DNA of 64,000 nt from Saccharopolyspora soli (GTDB taxonomy: Bacteria > Actinomycetota > Actinomycetes > Mycobacteriales > Pseudonocardiaceae). The stretch lies in NCBI RefSeq assembly GCF_022678645.1, contig NZ_JALBWV010000050.1, positions 1-64,000 on the forward strand. Direction: 5' to 3'. The notes under the pieces were generated by a model. It saw nothing but the letters and a program-made list of their open reading frames with translations, was not told the origin of the DNA and searched no databases. Shown here piece after piece: positions 41,574 to 50,900 of the stretch; the stretch's first letter is position 1; the number at the start of each line of letters is the position of its first letter. The translations under genes and the position numbers were made by a program.

Positions 41574-42230
41574 TTACGAGAGCCAGGAGACGGCTTCCTC
41601 GATGGACTCAGCGATGGGCATGCCCGTCTCCGCCAGCTTTCCGCGACTCATCACCCCAGTGGTCACCAGAACGCAGCCCGCTCCTACGTGTGCTGCTGCG
41701 TCAGCGTCATCGACCACATCACCGATCACAACGACTTCGCTCGGGACAGCACGTAGCTCGGCCAGGTGCCGTTCGAGGTGTTCGGCCTTCGGCCCGCCGC
41801 CGATCTCCGCGCGCAGGCCGTCAACCCGCTCGAAAAGCTCGGCTAACCCGAACTCGGCCACCATCGGTACCAGTTCGTCGTGGAACCACATGGAGAGCAA
41901 GGATTGAGTCCGGCCGTTGCCGCGCCACTCCTCCAACACCTTGGGGACTCCATCGGCCAGACCGCAGGTGTGCAGGAGATCCCGGTACGCCTCGTGGTAC
42001 AGCACATCGATGCGTGCCCAATCCTCGTTACTCAGCGAACGGCGCAGCAACCGCTCGTAGCACCGCAAAAGCGGACGGCTGAAAACGGACCGCCACTCGT
42101 CGAGGTCGATGTGCTCTCGATCGAAGGCGGTGCAGACCTCGTTCACCGCCGATACCACGGCGTGGTTATCCGAAAAGATCGTCCCATTCCAGTCCCACAC
42201 GATGTGCCGCGCGCCAGCAAGAGTCGTCAT
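41574..42230 (-). CDS. HAD-superfamily phosphatase
   Basis: The 218-residue hydrolase starts MTTLAGARHIVWDWNGTIFSD, with the nucleophile motif I DWNGT (Asp14). Motif II/III region follows (RTQSLLSMWFHDEL, GGGPKAEHLERHL with Lys) and motif IV VVIGDVVDDADAA. This resembles phosphoglycolate-phosphatase-like HAD proteins with a helical cap. Substrate unknown. ATG 42230 was chosen because upstream residues are unrelated. It converges with eda and is divergent from the SnoaL-like gene. Confidence 0.82.
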   Translation of the reverse strand: MTTLAGARHIVWDWNGTIFSDNHAVVSAVNEVCTAFDREHIDLDEWRSVFSRPLLRCYERLLRRSLSNEDWARIDVLYHEAYRDLLHTCGLADGVPKVLEEWRGNGRTQSLLSMWFHDELVPMVAEFGLAELFERVDGLRAEIGGGPKAEHLERHLAELRAVPSEVVVIGDVVDDADAAAHVGAGCVLVTTGVMSRGKLAETGMPIAESIEEAVSWLS

Positions 42231-42323
42231 GGCTGGCGACTCTACGAGCTGGAGACAACATTCCAGTACACACGTCCCAATCTGAGAGACGACGCACAGA
42301 TCGGGCAAGCCACGGATTTACGG

Positions 42324-42713
42324 TTGATAGTTAGCGGTCGAGCCGACGCTGATCGGATCGCCGCAGTCTTCACCGAGGACGCTGAGTGGCTCGCGCCTCC
42401 GGGGAACGCTACTGCCGTCGCGCTGGAGGCCCCAAGCCACATGGTCGGCAAGAAGGCGATCGTGCGCTTCCTCGCAGAGGATTTCCCACGTTTGTTCGTG
42501 GCTGACGTCGCAGTCACCTTCCACGGGTTCCACGCCGACGGCGAAGGGGTGATCGTGGAGGAGACCATGACGGCGACTTTGGCCAACGGCAACCATTACG
42601 CCAACGACTACTGCTTCGTTTTCGAGCTCCAGGACGGCCTGATCCGCCAGGTCCGCGAGTACATGGACACAGCCCGCGGGCAGCGAATGATCTTCGGCGA
42701 TGTTCAGCAGTAG
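42324..42713 (+). CDS. SnoaL-like / NTF2-fold protein, start uncertain
   Basis: The encoded protein (RADADRIAAVFTEDAEWLAPPG ... THHFG-like core IVEETMTATLANGNHYANDY ... FELQDGLIRQVREYMDT) is a typical NTF2-fold/SnoaL small protein, often ketosteroid-isomerase-like or of unknown activity. The open frame extends back antisense through the HAD gene, so the true start is unclear. I used TTG at 42324; no ribosome-binding site is visible, and family members usually have about 10 more N-terminal residues. A damaged 5' end is possible. Confidence 0.6.
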   Translation: MIVSGRADADRIAAVFTEDAEWLAPPGNATAVALEAPSHMVGKKAIVRFLAEDFPRLFVADVAVTFHGFHADGEGVIVEETMTATLANGNHYANDYCFVFELQDGLIRQVREYMDTARGQRMIFGDVQQ

Positions 42714-42912
42714 GCATCCTCGACCTGGCCGCGGTCTAGTCGGCCCCGAAGAACAACTCCGAGTCGGCGAACTGGACGACGGCTGCCCCAACGCACAGCC
42801 ACACCGCCCGACCACCGACACCACGACGCTGAGTGACCACGGGCAGCCAACGATGCATCGCCGACCGCGCGCAGTTATCAACGCTGGCCGAATCGCACCT
42901 TCTCGTGTCCCG

Positions 42913-43533
42913 TCACGATGATTCGAGATCAGGGTCCGGAGCACCGCCGCCGGATTGTTCGACTTCCTCCCGCACCACGCGGAAAGCCAGTCCCTCGGAG
43001 TAGCCCTTGCGGGCCAGCATGCCCACCAGACGACGCATCTTCGCGGTCTGGTCCAAGGTCGTCATCGTCCGGAGCTTGCGCTGCACCAACTCACGTGCCC
43101 GCTCGACCTCCGCATCGCCATCCACAGTGGACAAGGCCGCTGCCACCAGCTGCTCGTCGACGCCCTTGCGACGCAGTTCGAAGCCCAGCGCCTTGCGGCC
43201 GAGCCCCTGGTGCTGTTGGCGCGAATGCACCCACTCCTCGGCGAACGAGGCGTCATCGACCAGCCCCGCGTCGACGAACTTCTGCAACACGCCGTCGGCG
43301 ATGTCCTCGTCGATCCCCTTGCGTAGCAATGCCTGTCGCAACTCCGAACGGCTGCGCGCACGGACCGCCAGCAGCCGGTAAACCGTGTCGCGCGCCAACT
43401 GCTCGGGGTCGTCGGCAGGCTTGCGCGGCGGCTTCGCGCCCGCCGCGCCATCCGAGACCTCGTCCATCGGGCGGGCATTGTCGGGGAAGCGGCCCTGTGC
43501 AGCGCTGCCCCGACGCGTGCCGTCACCGTTCAT
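42913..43533 (-). CDS. recX: Regulatory protein RecX
   Basis: RecX binds RecA filaments and limits RecA activity. The 206-residue protein has a charged N-terminal extension and then three-helix RecX repeats: LARDTVYRLLAVRARSRSEL, LLRKGIDEDIADGVLQKFVDAGLVDDASFAEEWV, and ALGFELRRKGVDEQLVAAAL. ATG 43533 is 20 bases past the recA stop, so recA-recX form one SOS-controlled transcript. A longer open frame back to 43758 overlaps recA and is not used. Confidence 0.93.
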   Translation of the reverse strand: MNGDGTRRGSAAQGRFPDNARPMDEVSDGAAGAKPPRKPADDPEQLARDTVYRLLAVRARSRSELRQALLRKGIDEDIADGVLQKFVDAGLVDDASFAEEWVHSRQQHQGLGRKALGFELRRKGVDEQLVAAALSTVDGDAEVERARELVQRKLRTMTTLDQTAKMRRLVGMLARKGYSEGLAFRVVREEVEQSGGGAPDPDLESS

Positions 43534-43552
43534 CCGAACCAACGTCCGAGGC

Positions 43553-44593
43553 TCAGAAGTCAACTGGTGCTGGCTCGGCGTTCTCCGCATCCAGCGTCGC
43601 GCCGATGCCGAGCTTCTCCTTGATCCGCTTCTCGATCTCGTTGGCAACGTCCGGGTTCTCCCGCATGAACTTGCGGGCGTTCTCCTTTCCCTGACCGAGC
43701 TGATCGCCTTCGTAGGTGTACCAGGCACCGGACTTGCGGATGATGCCCTGCTCGACACCCATGTCGATCAACGAGCCCTCGCGGCTGATGCCGATCCCGT
43801 AGATGATGTCGAACTCCGCCTGCTTGAACGGCGGCGCGACCTTGTTCTTCACCACCTTGACCCGAGTCCGGTTGCCAACCGCGTCCGAGCCGTCCTTCAA
43901 CGTCTCGATCCGCCGCACGTCCAACCGCACCGAAGAGTAGAACTTCAACGCCTTACCACCGGTCGTCGTCTCAGGACTTCCGAACATGACACCGACCTTC
44001 TCGCGGAGTTGGTTGATGAAGATCGCTGTTGTTTTGGCGTTGTAGAGCGCCGAGGTCAGCTTTCGGAGGGCTTGGCTCATCAGGCGGGCTTGCAGGCCCA
44101 CGTGACTGTCGCCCATTTCGCCCTCGATCTCGGCGCGCGGCACCAGCGCGGCCACCGAGTCGATGACGATGACGTCCAGCGCGCCGGAGCGGATCAGCAT
44201 GTCCGCGATCTCCAGCGCCTGCTCACCGGTGTCCGGCTGCGACACCAGCAGCGCGTCGGTGTCCACCCCGATCGCCCTGGCGTACTCCGGGTCCAGCGCG
44301 TGCTCCGCGTCGATGAACGCCGCAGTGCCGCCCAACTTCTGCGCGTTGGCCACGGCGTGCAGCGCCACCGAGGTCTTACCGCTGCTCTCCGGGCCGTAGA
44401 TCTCCACGATGCGGCCCCGTGGCAGCCCACCGATCCCCAGCGCGACGTCCAGCGAGATGGAACCGGTCGGGATGACCTCGATCGGTGCGCGCGACTCGTC
44501 GCCGAGTCGCATGACCGACCCCTTGCCGTACTGCTTGTCGATCTGGGCGAGCGCCAACTCCAGCGCTTTGCCCTTGTCCGGTGTCGCTGCCAT
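43553..44593 (-). CDS. recA: Recombinase RecA
   Basis: RecA forms ATP-dependent filaments on single-stranded DNA for strand exchange and stimulates LexA self-cleavage. The 346-residue protein has Walker A EIYGPESSGKTSVALH (near residue 66), Walker B VIVIDSVAALVP (near residue 140) and the signature ALRKLTSALYNAKTTAIFINQLREK. No intein interrupts it, unlike M. tuberculosis recA. ATG 44593 begins MAATPDKGKALELALAQIDK. An SOS box lies about 116 bases upstream of the start. Confidence 0.98.
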   Translation of the reverse strand: MAATPDKGKALELALAQIDKQYGKGSVMRLGDESRAPIEVIPTGSISLDVALGIGGLPRGRIVEIYGPESSGKTSVALHAVANAQKLGGTAAFIDAEHALDPEYARAIGVDTDALLVSQPDTGEQALEIADMLIRSGALDVIVIDSVAALVPRAEIEGEMGDSHVGLQARLMSQALRKLTSALYNAKTTAIFINQLREKVGVMFGSPETTTGGKALKFYSSVRLDVRRIETLKDGSDAVGNRTRVKVVKNKVAPPFKQAEFDIIYGIGISREGSLIDMGVEQGIIRKSGAWYTYEGDQLGQGKENARKFMRENPDVANEIEKRIKEKLGIGATLDAENAEPAPVDF

Positions 44594-44701
44594 CGGGGGT
44601 CCACCTCAGTCGAATCGAGCTTCGTCGTCGTTTCAGACGCTACGGGCAGGGACCGACAATCCGGCTGCGGGGTGTGCGGACGGCTCAGTCCCGTGCGCCC
44701 C

Positions 44702-44724
44702 ATCCTAGACGAACGGATGTTCGA
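44702..44724 (-). promoter_or_regulatory. recA SOS box with TAGGAT -10
   Basis: Read on the minus strand, TCGAACATCCGTTCGT (44709-44724) matches 11 of 12 consensus SOS positions. It is followed two bases later by TAGGAT (44702-44707), a likely -10 element. LexA would block the promoter. The leader to the recA start is about 100 bases. Confidence 0.75.
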
Positions 44725-44836
44725 TCTACCTCCCGACACGCCAGCACCGTCACCCGACCGTGTAACGGTGCGATCACCGATGCCGGGGTGGACACTCGAA
44801 GGAGAAATCGCCGCGGGCGCCGAGGAGGTGCCGATC

Positions 44837-45583
44837 ATGCGCATGGACCGATACCTTCCGCCGGACCATCCGCTGAGCCGGTTCTACCGCGTCGGGGCGG
44901 CCATCTTCGGGGCCTGCCTGCTGGCTTTCGGCGTGCTGGGCCTGGCCAACCAGGTACCGCTGTTCACCACCCACGGCATCGACATCCTCGGGTTGTCCAG
45001 CAACGGCCTGCTGGCGGTGATCTCGGTCGTGGTCGGCGTGATCCTGGTCGGCGCCGCGGCCTGGGGCGGGCCGGTCGCCTCCACCACCACCGCCGTGATC
45101 GGGGTGCTGTTCTTCCTCTCCGGGCTGATCAACCTGGGCCTGCTGAACACCCCCTGGAACCTGTTCGCCTTCAAGCTGGAGAACGTGGTGTTCAGCCTGA
45201 TCGCGGGCATGCTGCTGATGTTCCTCGGGTTCTACGGGCGGGTCAGCGGTGGGCTGCCGGAGGACAACCCCTACGTGCGCTACCGGCACCACGAACCGCC
45301 CGCCGAAGATGTTCCGGAGCAGCGGCTGGCCGATGAACAGCGCATCGCCGAACTCGAACCGCTCTGCGAGGCCGAGGTCGCCGTCGCCGAAGGCCATCCC
45401 ACGCCGCAGCAGGACCGGCTGGTGCGGGCCGAGGCGTGGCGGCACCTGGTGGCGGAACGGCGCCGGGCCTACGAGCACTACCTGGCGGCCGGGCGCACTG
45501 CCGAACAGCAGGTCAGCGCGCAGAACCTGTGGGCGGATTTCGAACCACCGCAACGGAAGCGCTCGGAAGAGCCCGAGTCCTGA
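44837..45583 (+). CDS. DUF4383 membrane protein
   Basis: The 248-residue protein has four membrane segments in its first half: YRVGAAIFGACLLAFGVLGLA, GLLAVISVVVGVILVGAAAW, STTTAVIGVLFFLSGLINLGLL and NVVFSLIAGMLLMFLGFYG. These are the DUF4383 pattern. A charged helical cytoplasmic tail of about 100 residues follows (EQRLADEQRIAELEPLCEAE). ATG 44837 has GAGGAGG upstream. It is divergent from recA and shares the intergenic region. Function unknown. Confidence 0.82.
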   Translation: MRMDRYLPPDHPLSRFYRVGAAIFGACLLAFGVLGLANQVPLFTTHGIDILGLSSNGLLAVISVVVGVILVGAAAWGGPVASTTTAVIGVLFFLSGLINLGLLNTPWNLFAFKLENVVFSLIAGMLLMFLGFYGRVSGGLPEDNPYVRYRHHEPPAEDVPEQRLADEQRIAELEPLCEAEVAVAEGHPTPQQDRLVRAEAWRHLVAERRRAYEHYLAAGRTAEQQVSAQNLWADFEPPQRKRSEEPES

Positions 45584-45616
45584 TCCCGCGGAACCGCCGC
45601 ACGAACCGAGCCGCCC

Positions 45617-45811
45617 TCAGCGCCGTTCGGTGGGTACCTCGAAGGCTTCGCAGACCGCCTGCCAGACCTCTTTCGTCGACGCCCCGGCTTCCAGGGCCTG
45701 GTCGACGGTGCGCCCACCGAGGGACGAGAACACGTGGTCCTGGGCCAACATCTCGGCGCGGACCCGGCCGAACTCCTCGGCCATGCGTTGGCGGAAAGCT
45801 GTGTGGCGCAT
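45617..45811 (-). CDS. DUF3046 protein (Rv2738c-like)
   Basis: The 64-residue protein MRHTAFRQRMAEEFGRVRAE ... FSSLGGRTVDQALEAG ... VWQAVCEAFEVPTERR is a typical actinobacterial DUF3046 member. In M. tuberculosis the DUF3046 gene lies immediately upstream of recA; here a DUF4383 gene is interposed. It is a small helical cytoplasmic protein of unknown function. It converges with the DUF4383 gene, 33 bases apart, and is divergent from a tiny membrane-protein frame. Confidence 0.88.
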   Translation of the reverse strand: MRHTAFRQRMAEEFGRVRAEMLAQDHVFSSLGGRTVDQALEAGASTKEVWQAVCEAFEVPTERR

Positions 45812-45848
45812 CGGCGACCAGCCTACGCGCCGCCCGTACCCTGGTGGT

Positions 45849-45980
45849 GTGCTGCTCTTGCTGCAGACCGACCCGACCGGCTTGTCCACCCCGCTGGGAC
45901 AGGCGGCGATCGCTGCCGGGCTGCTGGCCGTGGTGGTGCTCGCGGTGCGGTTCCTCTGGGAGCACCGCAACCGCAAGTGA
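45849..45980 (+). CDS. Possible 43-residue single-helix membrane protein
   Basis: A short frame from GTG 45849 encodes MLLLLQTDPTGLSTPLGQ followed by one membrane helix (AAIAAGLLAVVVLAVRFLW) and a basic end EHRNRK, fitting a positive-inside C-terminal anchor. It fits exactly between the DUF3046 start and the Hsp70-like stop. The spacing, codon bias and clean topology argue for a real gene. No family is recognised. Confidence 0.5.
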   Translation: MLLLLQTDPTGLSTPLGQAAIAAGLLAVVVLAVRFLWEHRNRK

Positions 45981-45984
45981 GCGA

Positions 45985-47799
45985 TCAGGCCGTGCCGGGT
46001 TGGATCGTGTCCTCGAAGTCGTCGGCCATCTTGTTCGGGTCGAGCTGCTGGTCGTCGTTGGGTTTGAGCACCATGCCCACCAGCGGCCGGTCGTCGACGG
46101 TGAACACCAGGGTGCCGAAGGTGCTGCTGGTGACCGCGCGGTAGGTGCCGGACAGGCCGTTGCCGCTCCAATCCGCCTCGACCTGGTCGCTGGTCACCCC
46201 GTTGAAGTTCAGCAGCAGGTCGGCGCGCTGCTGCGCGGCTTCCTGCGAGTCCAGCTGGGTGTAGATGATCTGGGTGCCCTCGTTGGGGTTGCCGATCGAG
46301 CAGGAGACCACGGTTCCGTCGAGTTCCCGCAGGCCGGGCATGATCCGCTGCCAGCCGGGCGCGCAGTTGGAGTGCTCCGGGACGTCTCCGGCGAGGTTGC
46401 GCAGGCAAGCGGTGAAGCCCTTGGCGTCCCTGGTGCCGGGCTGCTGGCATTCCGCCGCGCTGGGCACGTTCGCGGTTCCGGTGGTGCGCAGCACGATCGC
46501 CACGATCGCGACGAGCACCGCGACGGCGGCGACCGCACCGAGGCCGATCAGCAGGTTGCGGCGGGAGTCGGGTTTGGCGGTCGGTTGCGGGTAGTGCGGT
46601 GGTGCGACCACGGGGTGGGTGCGGATCGTGTCGGGTTCCCGGTACCCGGTCTGGGGTTGCCCGGCGTAGGGGATTCCGACCGGGGCCGACGGCGGGTTCG
46701 TCCGGAAGTCCTGCGTCCACATCGCGGCGCCGTCGCGGGACACGTGGTGCGCGCCGAGCGCGACTGCGGTTTCCGGCTGGTCGAGGGTGGTCGGCACGAT
46801 CCGCAGTTGCTCGCCGATGAGGCTGGCGACCAGCGGCAACCGGCTGGAGCCGCCGACCAGGTAGATCCCGGCGAGGTGTTGCGGTCCCATGCCGTTGGAG
46901 CGCAGCACGGAGGCCAGCAACTCGACGCTGCGAAGCATGCTGGGCCGCACCAGTGCTTCCAGTTCGGCGCGGGTGACCAGCACGTCTTCGAAGGGTTCCG
47001 GCATCGGCACTTCGGTCTGCGGGTGCCGGGAGAGGGCTTCCTTGGCGGCGCGGACGTCTTCGCGCAGGGCGCGTTGGGCTCGTCGGTCGCCGGTGGTTTC
47101 CGGGCGCAGCAGTCGTTGCCAGCGCTGCGGGTCCTTGTTGGAGACCTGTCGTCCGACGTGCTCCAGCAGTGCCTGGTCGACGTCCAGCCCGCCGAGGTCG
47201 GCCAAGCCGTCTTCGGCCAGCACCGCGAAGCCGTTCTGGGTGGCGCCCACGATCGCGCAGTCGAAAGTGCCCGCGCCCAGGTCGTAGACGGCCAGTGCCT
47301 GGCCGGTGCTGAGGGTGCGGTCGGGGAACGACGTGAAGTGCGCGGCGGCGGCGACCGGTTCCGGGACCAGCACCAGGTTGCAGTTGAAACCGGCGAGCCG
47401 GGCGGCGGACAGCAGCACGTTGCGCCGGACCGTGCCCCACTGGGCGGGGTGGGTCAGGCGAACCTCGTCGGGTTGGGCGCCGCCGAGTTGCCGGGCGGTT
47501 TCCTCCGCGACCCGGTGCAGCACGGCGGCCATCGCGTCGGTGACGGTGATGACGTTGTCGCCGAGCAGCAGGGTGCTTTCGTCGACGCGGCGCTTCGGGT
47601 TCGGTTCGAAGCGGGAGGGGTCCAGCCGGGCGCGGCGTTCGGCGTCGCGCCCGACGATGATGGCGCCGTCCTCAGCTGCGAACACCGCGGACGGCATGGT
47701 CGCCGAGCCGTCCACTTCGACCACTCGTGGTGGTCGGCCGTGCGCGGACAGCACCGCGACGGTGTTCGAGGTGCCGAGATCCACTGACAGGACGCGCAC
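45985..47799 (-). CDS. Membrane-anchored Hsp70/actin-fold protein with external domain
   Basis: The 604-residue protein has an Hsp70-type ATPase in its first ~370 residues: LSVDLGTSNTVAVL (phosphate 1), LAVYDLGAGTFDCAIVG (phosphate 2) and IYLVGGSSRLPLVASLIGE (adenosine loop). The DnaK substrate-binding domain is absent. A Pro-rich linker leads to one membrane helix (about residues 413-436). A ~165-residue outer domain follows, with Cys residues in AAECQQPGT, TACLRN, SNCAPGW and VSCSIGN. It probably couples cytoplasmic ATP state to an envelope function, as inferred for other actinobacterial Hsp70 fusions. GTG 47799 follows GGGAGGGAG. Confidence 0.85.
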   Translation of the reverse strand: MRVLSVDLGTSNTVAVLSAHGRPPRVVEVDGSATMPSAVFAAEDGAIIVGRDAERRARLDPSRFEPNPKRRVDESTLLLGDNVITVTDAMAAVLHRVAEETARQLGGAQPDEVRLTHPAQWGTVRRNVLLSAARLAGFNCNLVLVPEPVAAAAHFTSFPDRTLSTGQALAVYDLGAGTFDCAIVGATQNGFAVLAEDGLADLGGLDVDQALLEHVGRQVSNKDPQRWQRLLRPETTGDRRAQRALREDVRAAKEALSRHPQTEVPMPEPFEDVLVTRAELEALVRPSMLRSVELLASVLRSNGMGPQHLAGIYLVGGSSRLPLVASLIGEQLRIVPTTLDQPETAVALGAHHVSRDGAAMWTQDFRTNPPSAPVGIPYAGQPQTGYREPDTIRTHPVVAPPHYPQPTAKPDSRRNLLIGLGAVAAVAVLVAIVAIVLRTTGTANVPSAAECQQPGTRDAKGFTACLRNLAGDVPEHSNCAPGWQRIMPGLRELDGTVVSCSIGNPNEGTQIIYTQLDSQEAAQQRADLLLNFNGVTSDQVEADWSGNGLSGTYRAVTSSTFGTLVFTVDDRPLVGMVLKPNDDQQLDPNKMADDFEDTIQPGTA

Positions 47800-47954
47800 C
47801 CGTCTCCCTCCCACTGTTGACGCTTCTGGGGTCGAATGCTGCCACGTCCGGCGCGTCGGTTTGCAGAGATCCCCCGGATTCGTCGCGCGACCGGTGGCGG
47901 TGCTCACGGCGTCAGAACGGGCCTGGTGTCAGGGCGTTGGTCCAGCATGTAGGG

Positions 47955-50900
47955 GTGAGCGATGTGTTGGACCGGTTCTCCCCGGCGACCCGCGACTGGT
48001 TCCGCGGGGCCTTCGCCGCGCCCACCGAGGCGCAACGCGGGGCGTGGGAGGCGATCGCCGACGGCGAGCACGCCCTGGTCGTAGCACCGACCGGCTCCGG
48101 CAAGACGCTCGCGGCGTTCCTGTCGGCGTTGGACAAGCTGGCCGCCGAAGGCGCACCGGCGGAGCCGAAGCTGCGCTGCCGGGTGCTCTACGTTTCGCCG
48201 CTGAAGGCGCTGGCGGTCGACGTGGAACGCAACTTGCGCGCGCCGCTGGCGGGAATCCGGCAGGCCGCGCAGCGCCGCGGCAGCGCGCCACCGGACATCC
48301 GGGTCGGCATCCGCACCGGGGACACCCCCGCCGACCAGCGGCGTTCGTTCACCCGCACACCGCCGGACGTGCTGGTCACCACGCCCGAGTCGCTGTTCCT
48401 GCTGTTGACTTCGGCGGCGCGGGATTCGTTGCGCGGTGTGGAGACCGTGATCGTCGACGAGGTGCACGCGGTGGCGGGCACCAAGCGCGGGGCGCACCTG
48501 GCGCTTTCGCTGGAGCGGTTGGACGAGTTGCTGCCGCAGCCCGCGCAGCGCGTCGGGTTGTCGGCGACGGTTCGCCCGGTGGAGGAGGTGCGGACCTTCC
48601 TGGCCGGTGGTCGGGCGGTGCGCACGATCCAGCCCGCGCACCCCAAGGAGGTCGAGGTCCGGGTTGAGGTGCCGGTGCCGGACATGGCCGAGTTGGGCGC
48701 GTCGACCGGCGAGGTCGACGGTCCGGCGGCGGGCGCGGAGCAGCACACGTCGATCTGGCCATCGGTGCAGGAGCGGATCCTGGAGCTGATCCGGGAGCAC
48801 CGCTCGACCATCGTGTTCACCAATTCCCGGCGGTTGGCCGAGCGGTTGACGGCCGGGATCAACGAGCTCGCCGCCGAGGAACCGGTGTCGATGGAGCGGT
48901 TCCCGGCCGAGGCGGTGGGTGGTTCCGGGATCGGCGGTGGCGCCCCGCCGATCGTGGCCAAGGCGCACCACGGCTCGATGTCGAAGGAGCAGCGGGCGGT
49001 CGTCGAGGAGGAGCTGAAGTCCGGGCGGCTGGCTTGCGTGGTGGCCACCTCGTCGCTGGAGCTGGGCATCGACATGGGCGCGGTGGACCTGGTGGTGCAG
49101 GTCGAGACGCCGCCGAGCGTGGCTTCCGGGTTGCAGCGAATCGGTCGTGGTGGGCACCAGGTCGGCGCGGTGTCGCGAGGTGTGGTGTTCCCGAAGTTCC
49201 GGGGTGATCTCGTCGGTTGCGCGGTGGTTTCCGAGCGGATGGCCGACGGGCTGATCGAGTCGATCGCCTTCCCGCGCAATCCGCTGGACGTGTTGGCGCA
49301 GCACGTCGTGTCGATGGTCGCGATGGACACGTGGACCGTGCCGCGGTTGGCGGCTGTGCTGCGTCGGGCCGCGCCCTACGCGGGGCTGCCGGACTCGGCG
49401 CTGCACGCGGTGTTGGACATGTTGGCAGGCCGTTATCCCAGCGAGGAGTTCGGCGAGTTGCGGGCCCGCATCGTCTGGGATCGGGTGAACGACGAGTTGC
49501 GCGCACGGCCTGGTGCGCAGCGGCTCGCGGTGACTTCTGGCGGCACGATCCCGGATCGCGGCCTGTTCACCGTGACCACGCCGGGCGAGGATGCGGCGGG
49601 CAAGGGCGGGGTGCGGGTCGGTGAGCTCGACGAGGAGATGGTCTACGAGTCGCGGGTCGGCGACGTCTTCCTGCTGGGCACGTCGGCTTGGCGGGTGGAG
49701 GACATCACCCACGACCGGGTCGTGGTGGTACCGGCGCCGGGTGAGCCGGGCCGGATGCCGTTCTGGAAGGGTGATCAGCCGGGTCGGCCGTTGGAGCTCG
49801 GGCGCGCGCTGGGCGCCTTCGTCCGGGAGCTGACCAGCGCGGACAGCGCTGCGGCGCGGTCCCGCATCGCGACTGCCGGGCTGGACGAGTGGGCCCAGGA
49901 CAACCTGCTGTCCTATTTGGACGAGCAACGGCGGACGACCCGGCACGTTCCGGACGACCGAACGATCGTGGTGGAGCGGTTCCGCGACGAGCTCGGCGAC
50001 TGGCGGTTGGTCGTGCATTCACCGTTCGGCGCCAAGGTGAACGGGCCGTGGGCGCTGGCGATCGGTGCGCGGATCCGGGAGCGGCGCGGCGTCGAGCCGC
50101 AGGTGGCTTCCTCCGACGACGGGATCGTGCTGCGACTGGCGGACGCGTTGGACGATTCGGGGGCGGAGGTGTTGCCGACCGCTGAGGACGTGCTGCTCCC
50201 GCCCGAGGAAGTGCAGCAGGTGGTGACCGATGAGGTCGGCGGTTCGGCGCTGTTCGCGGCTCGGTTCCGGGAATGCGCGGCGCGGGCGCTGCTGCTGCCG
50301 CGTCGGGATCCGCGGCGTCGCACGCCGCTGTGGCAGCAACGGCAGCGGGCCGCGCAGTTGCTGGCGGTGGCGGCGCAGTACGAGCAGTTCCCGATCGTGC
50401 TGGAGGCGATGCGGGAGTGCTTGCAGGACGTCTACGACCTGCCTGGGTTGACCGAGCTGATGTCGCAGGTCGCGGCGCGGAAGGTGCGGGTCGTGGAGGT
50501 CGAGACCCCGACGCCGTCGCCGTTCGCGCGCAGCCTGTTGTTCGGCTACATCGGCATGTTCCTGTACGAGACGGACGCGCCGCTGGCGGAGCGCCGGTCG
50601 GCGGCGTTGAGCTTGGATTCGACGCTGTTGGCCGAACTGCTGGGTTCGGAGGCGCTGCGGGAGCTGCTCGATCCCGAGGCGCTCGACGAGATCGAGCAGC
50701 AGTTGCAGCGACTCGCCCCGGACCGGCATGCCCGAGATGCCGAGTCCACAATGGACCTCCTGCGGTTCCTGGGTGATCTTTCGACCGAGGAGGCCGAGGC
50801 CCGTGGCGTGCGGGCGGAGTGGTTGGCGGACTTGGCGGAACAGCGCCGAGTGCTGCGGGTGCGCATCGCCGGGGATCAGCGGTGGCTTGCGATCGAGGAC

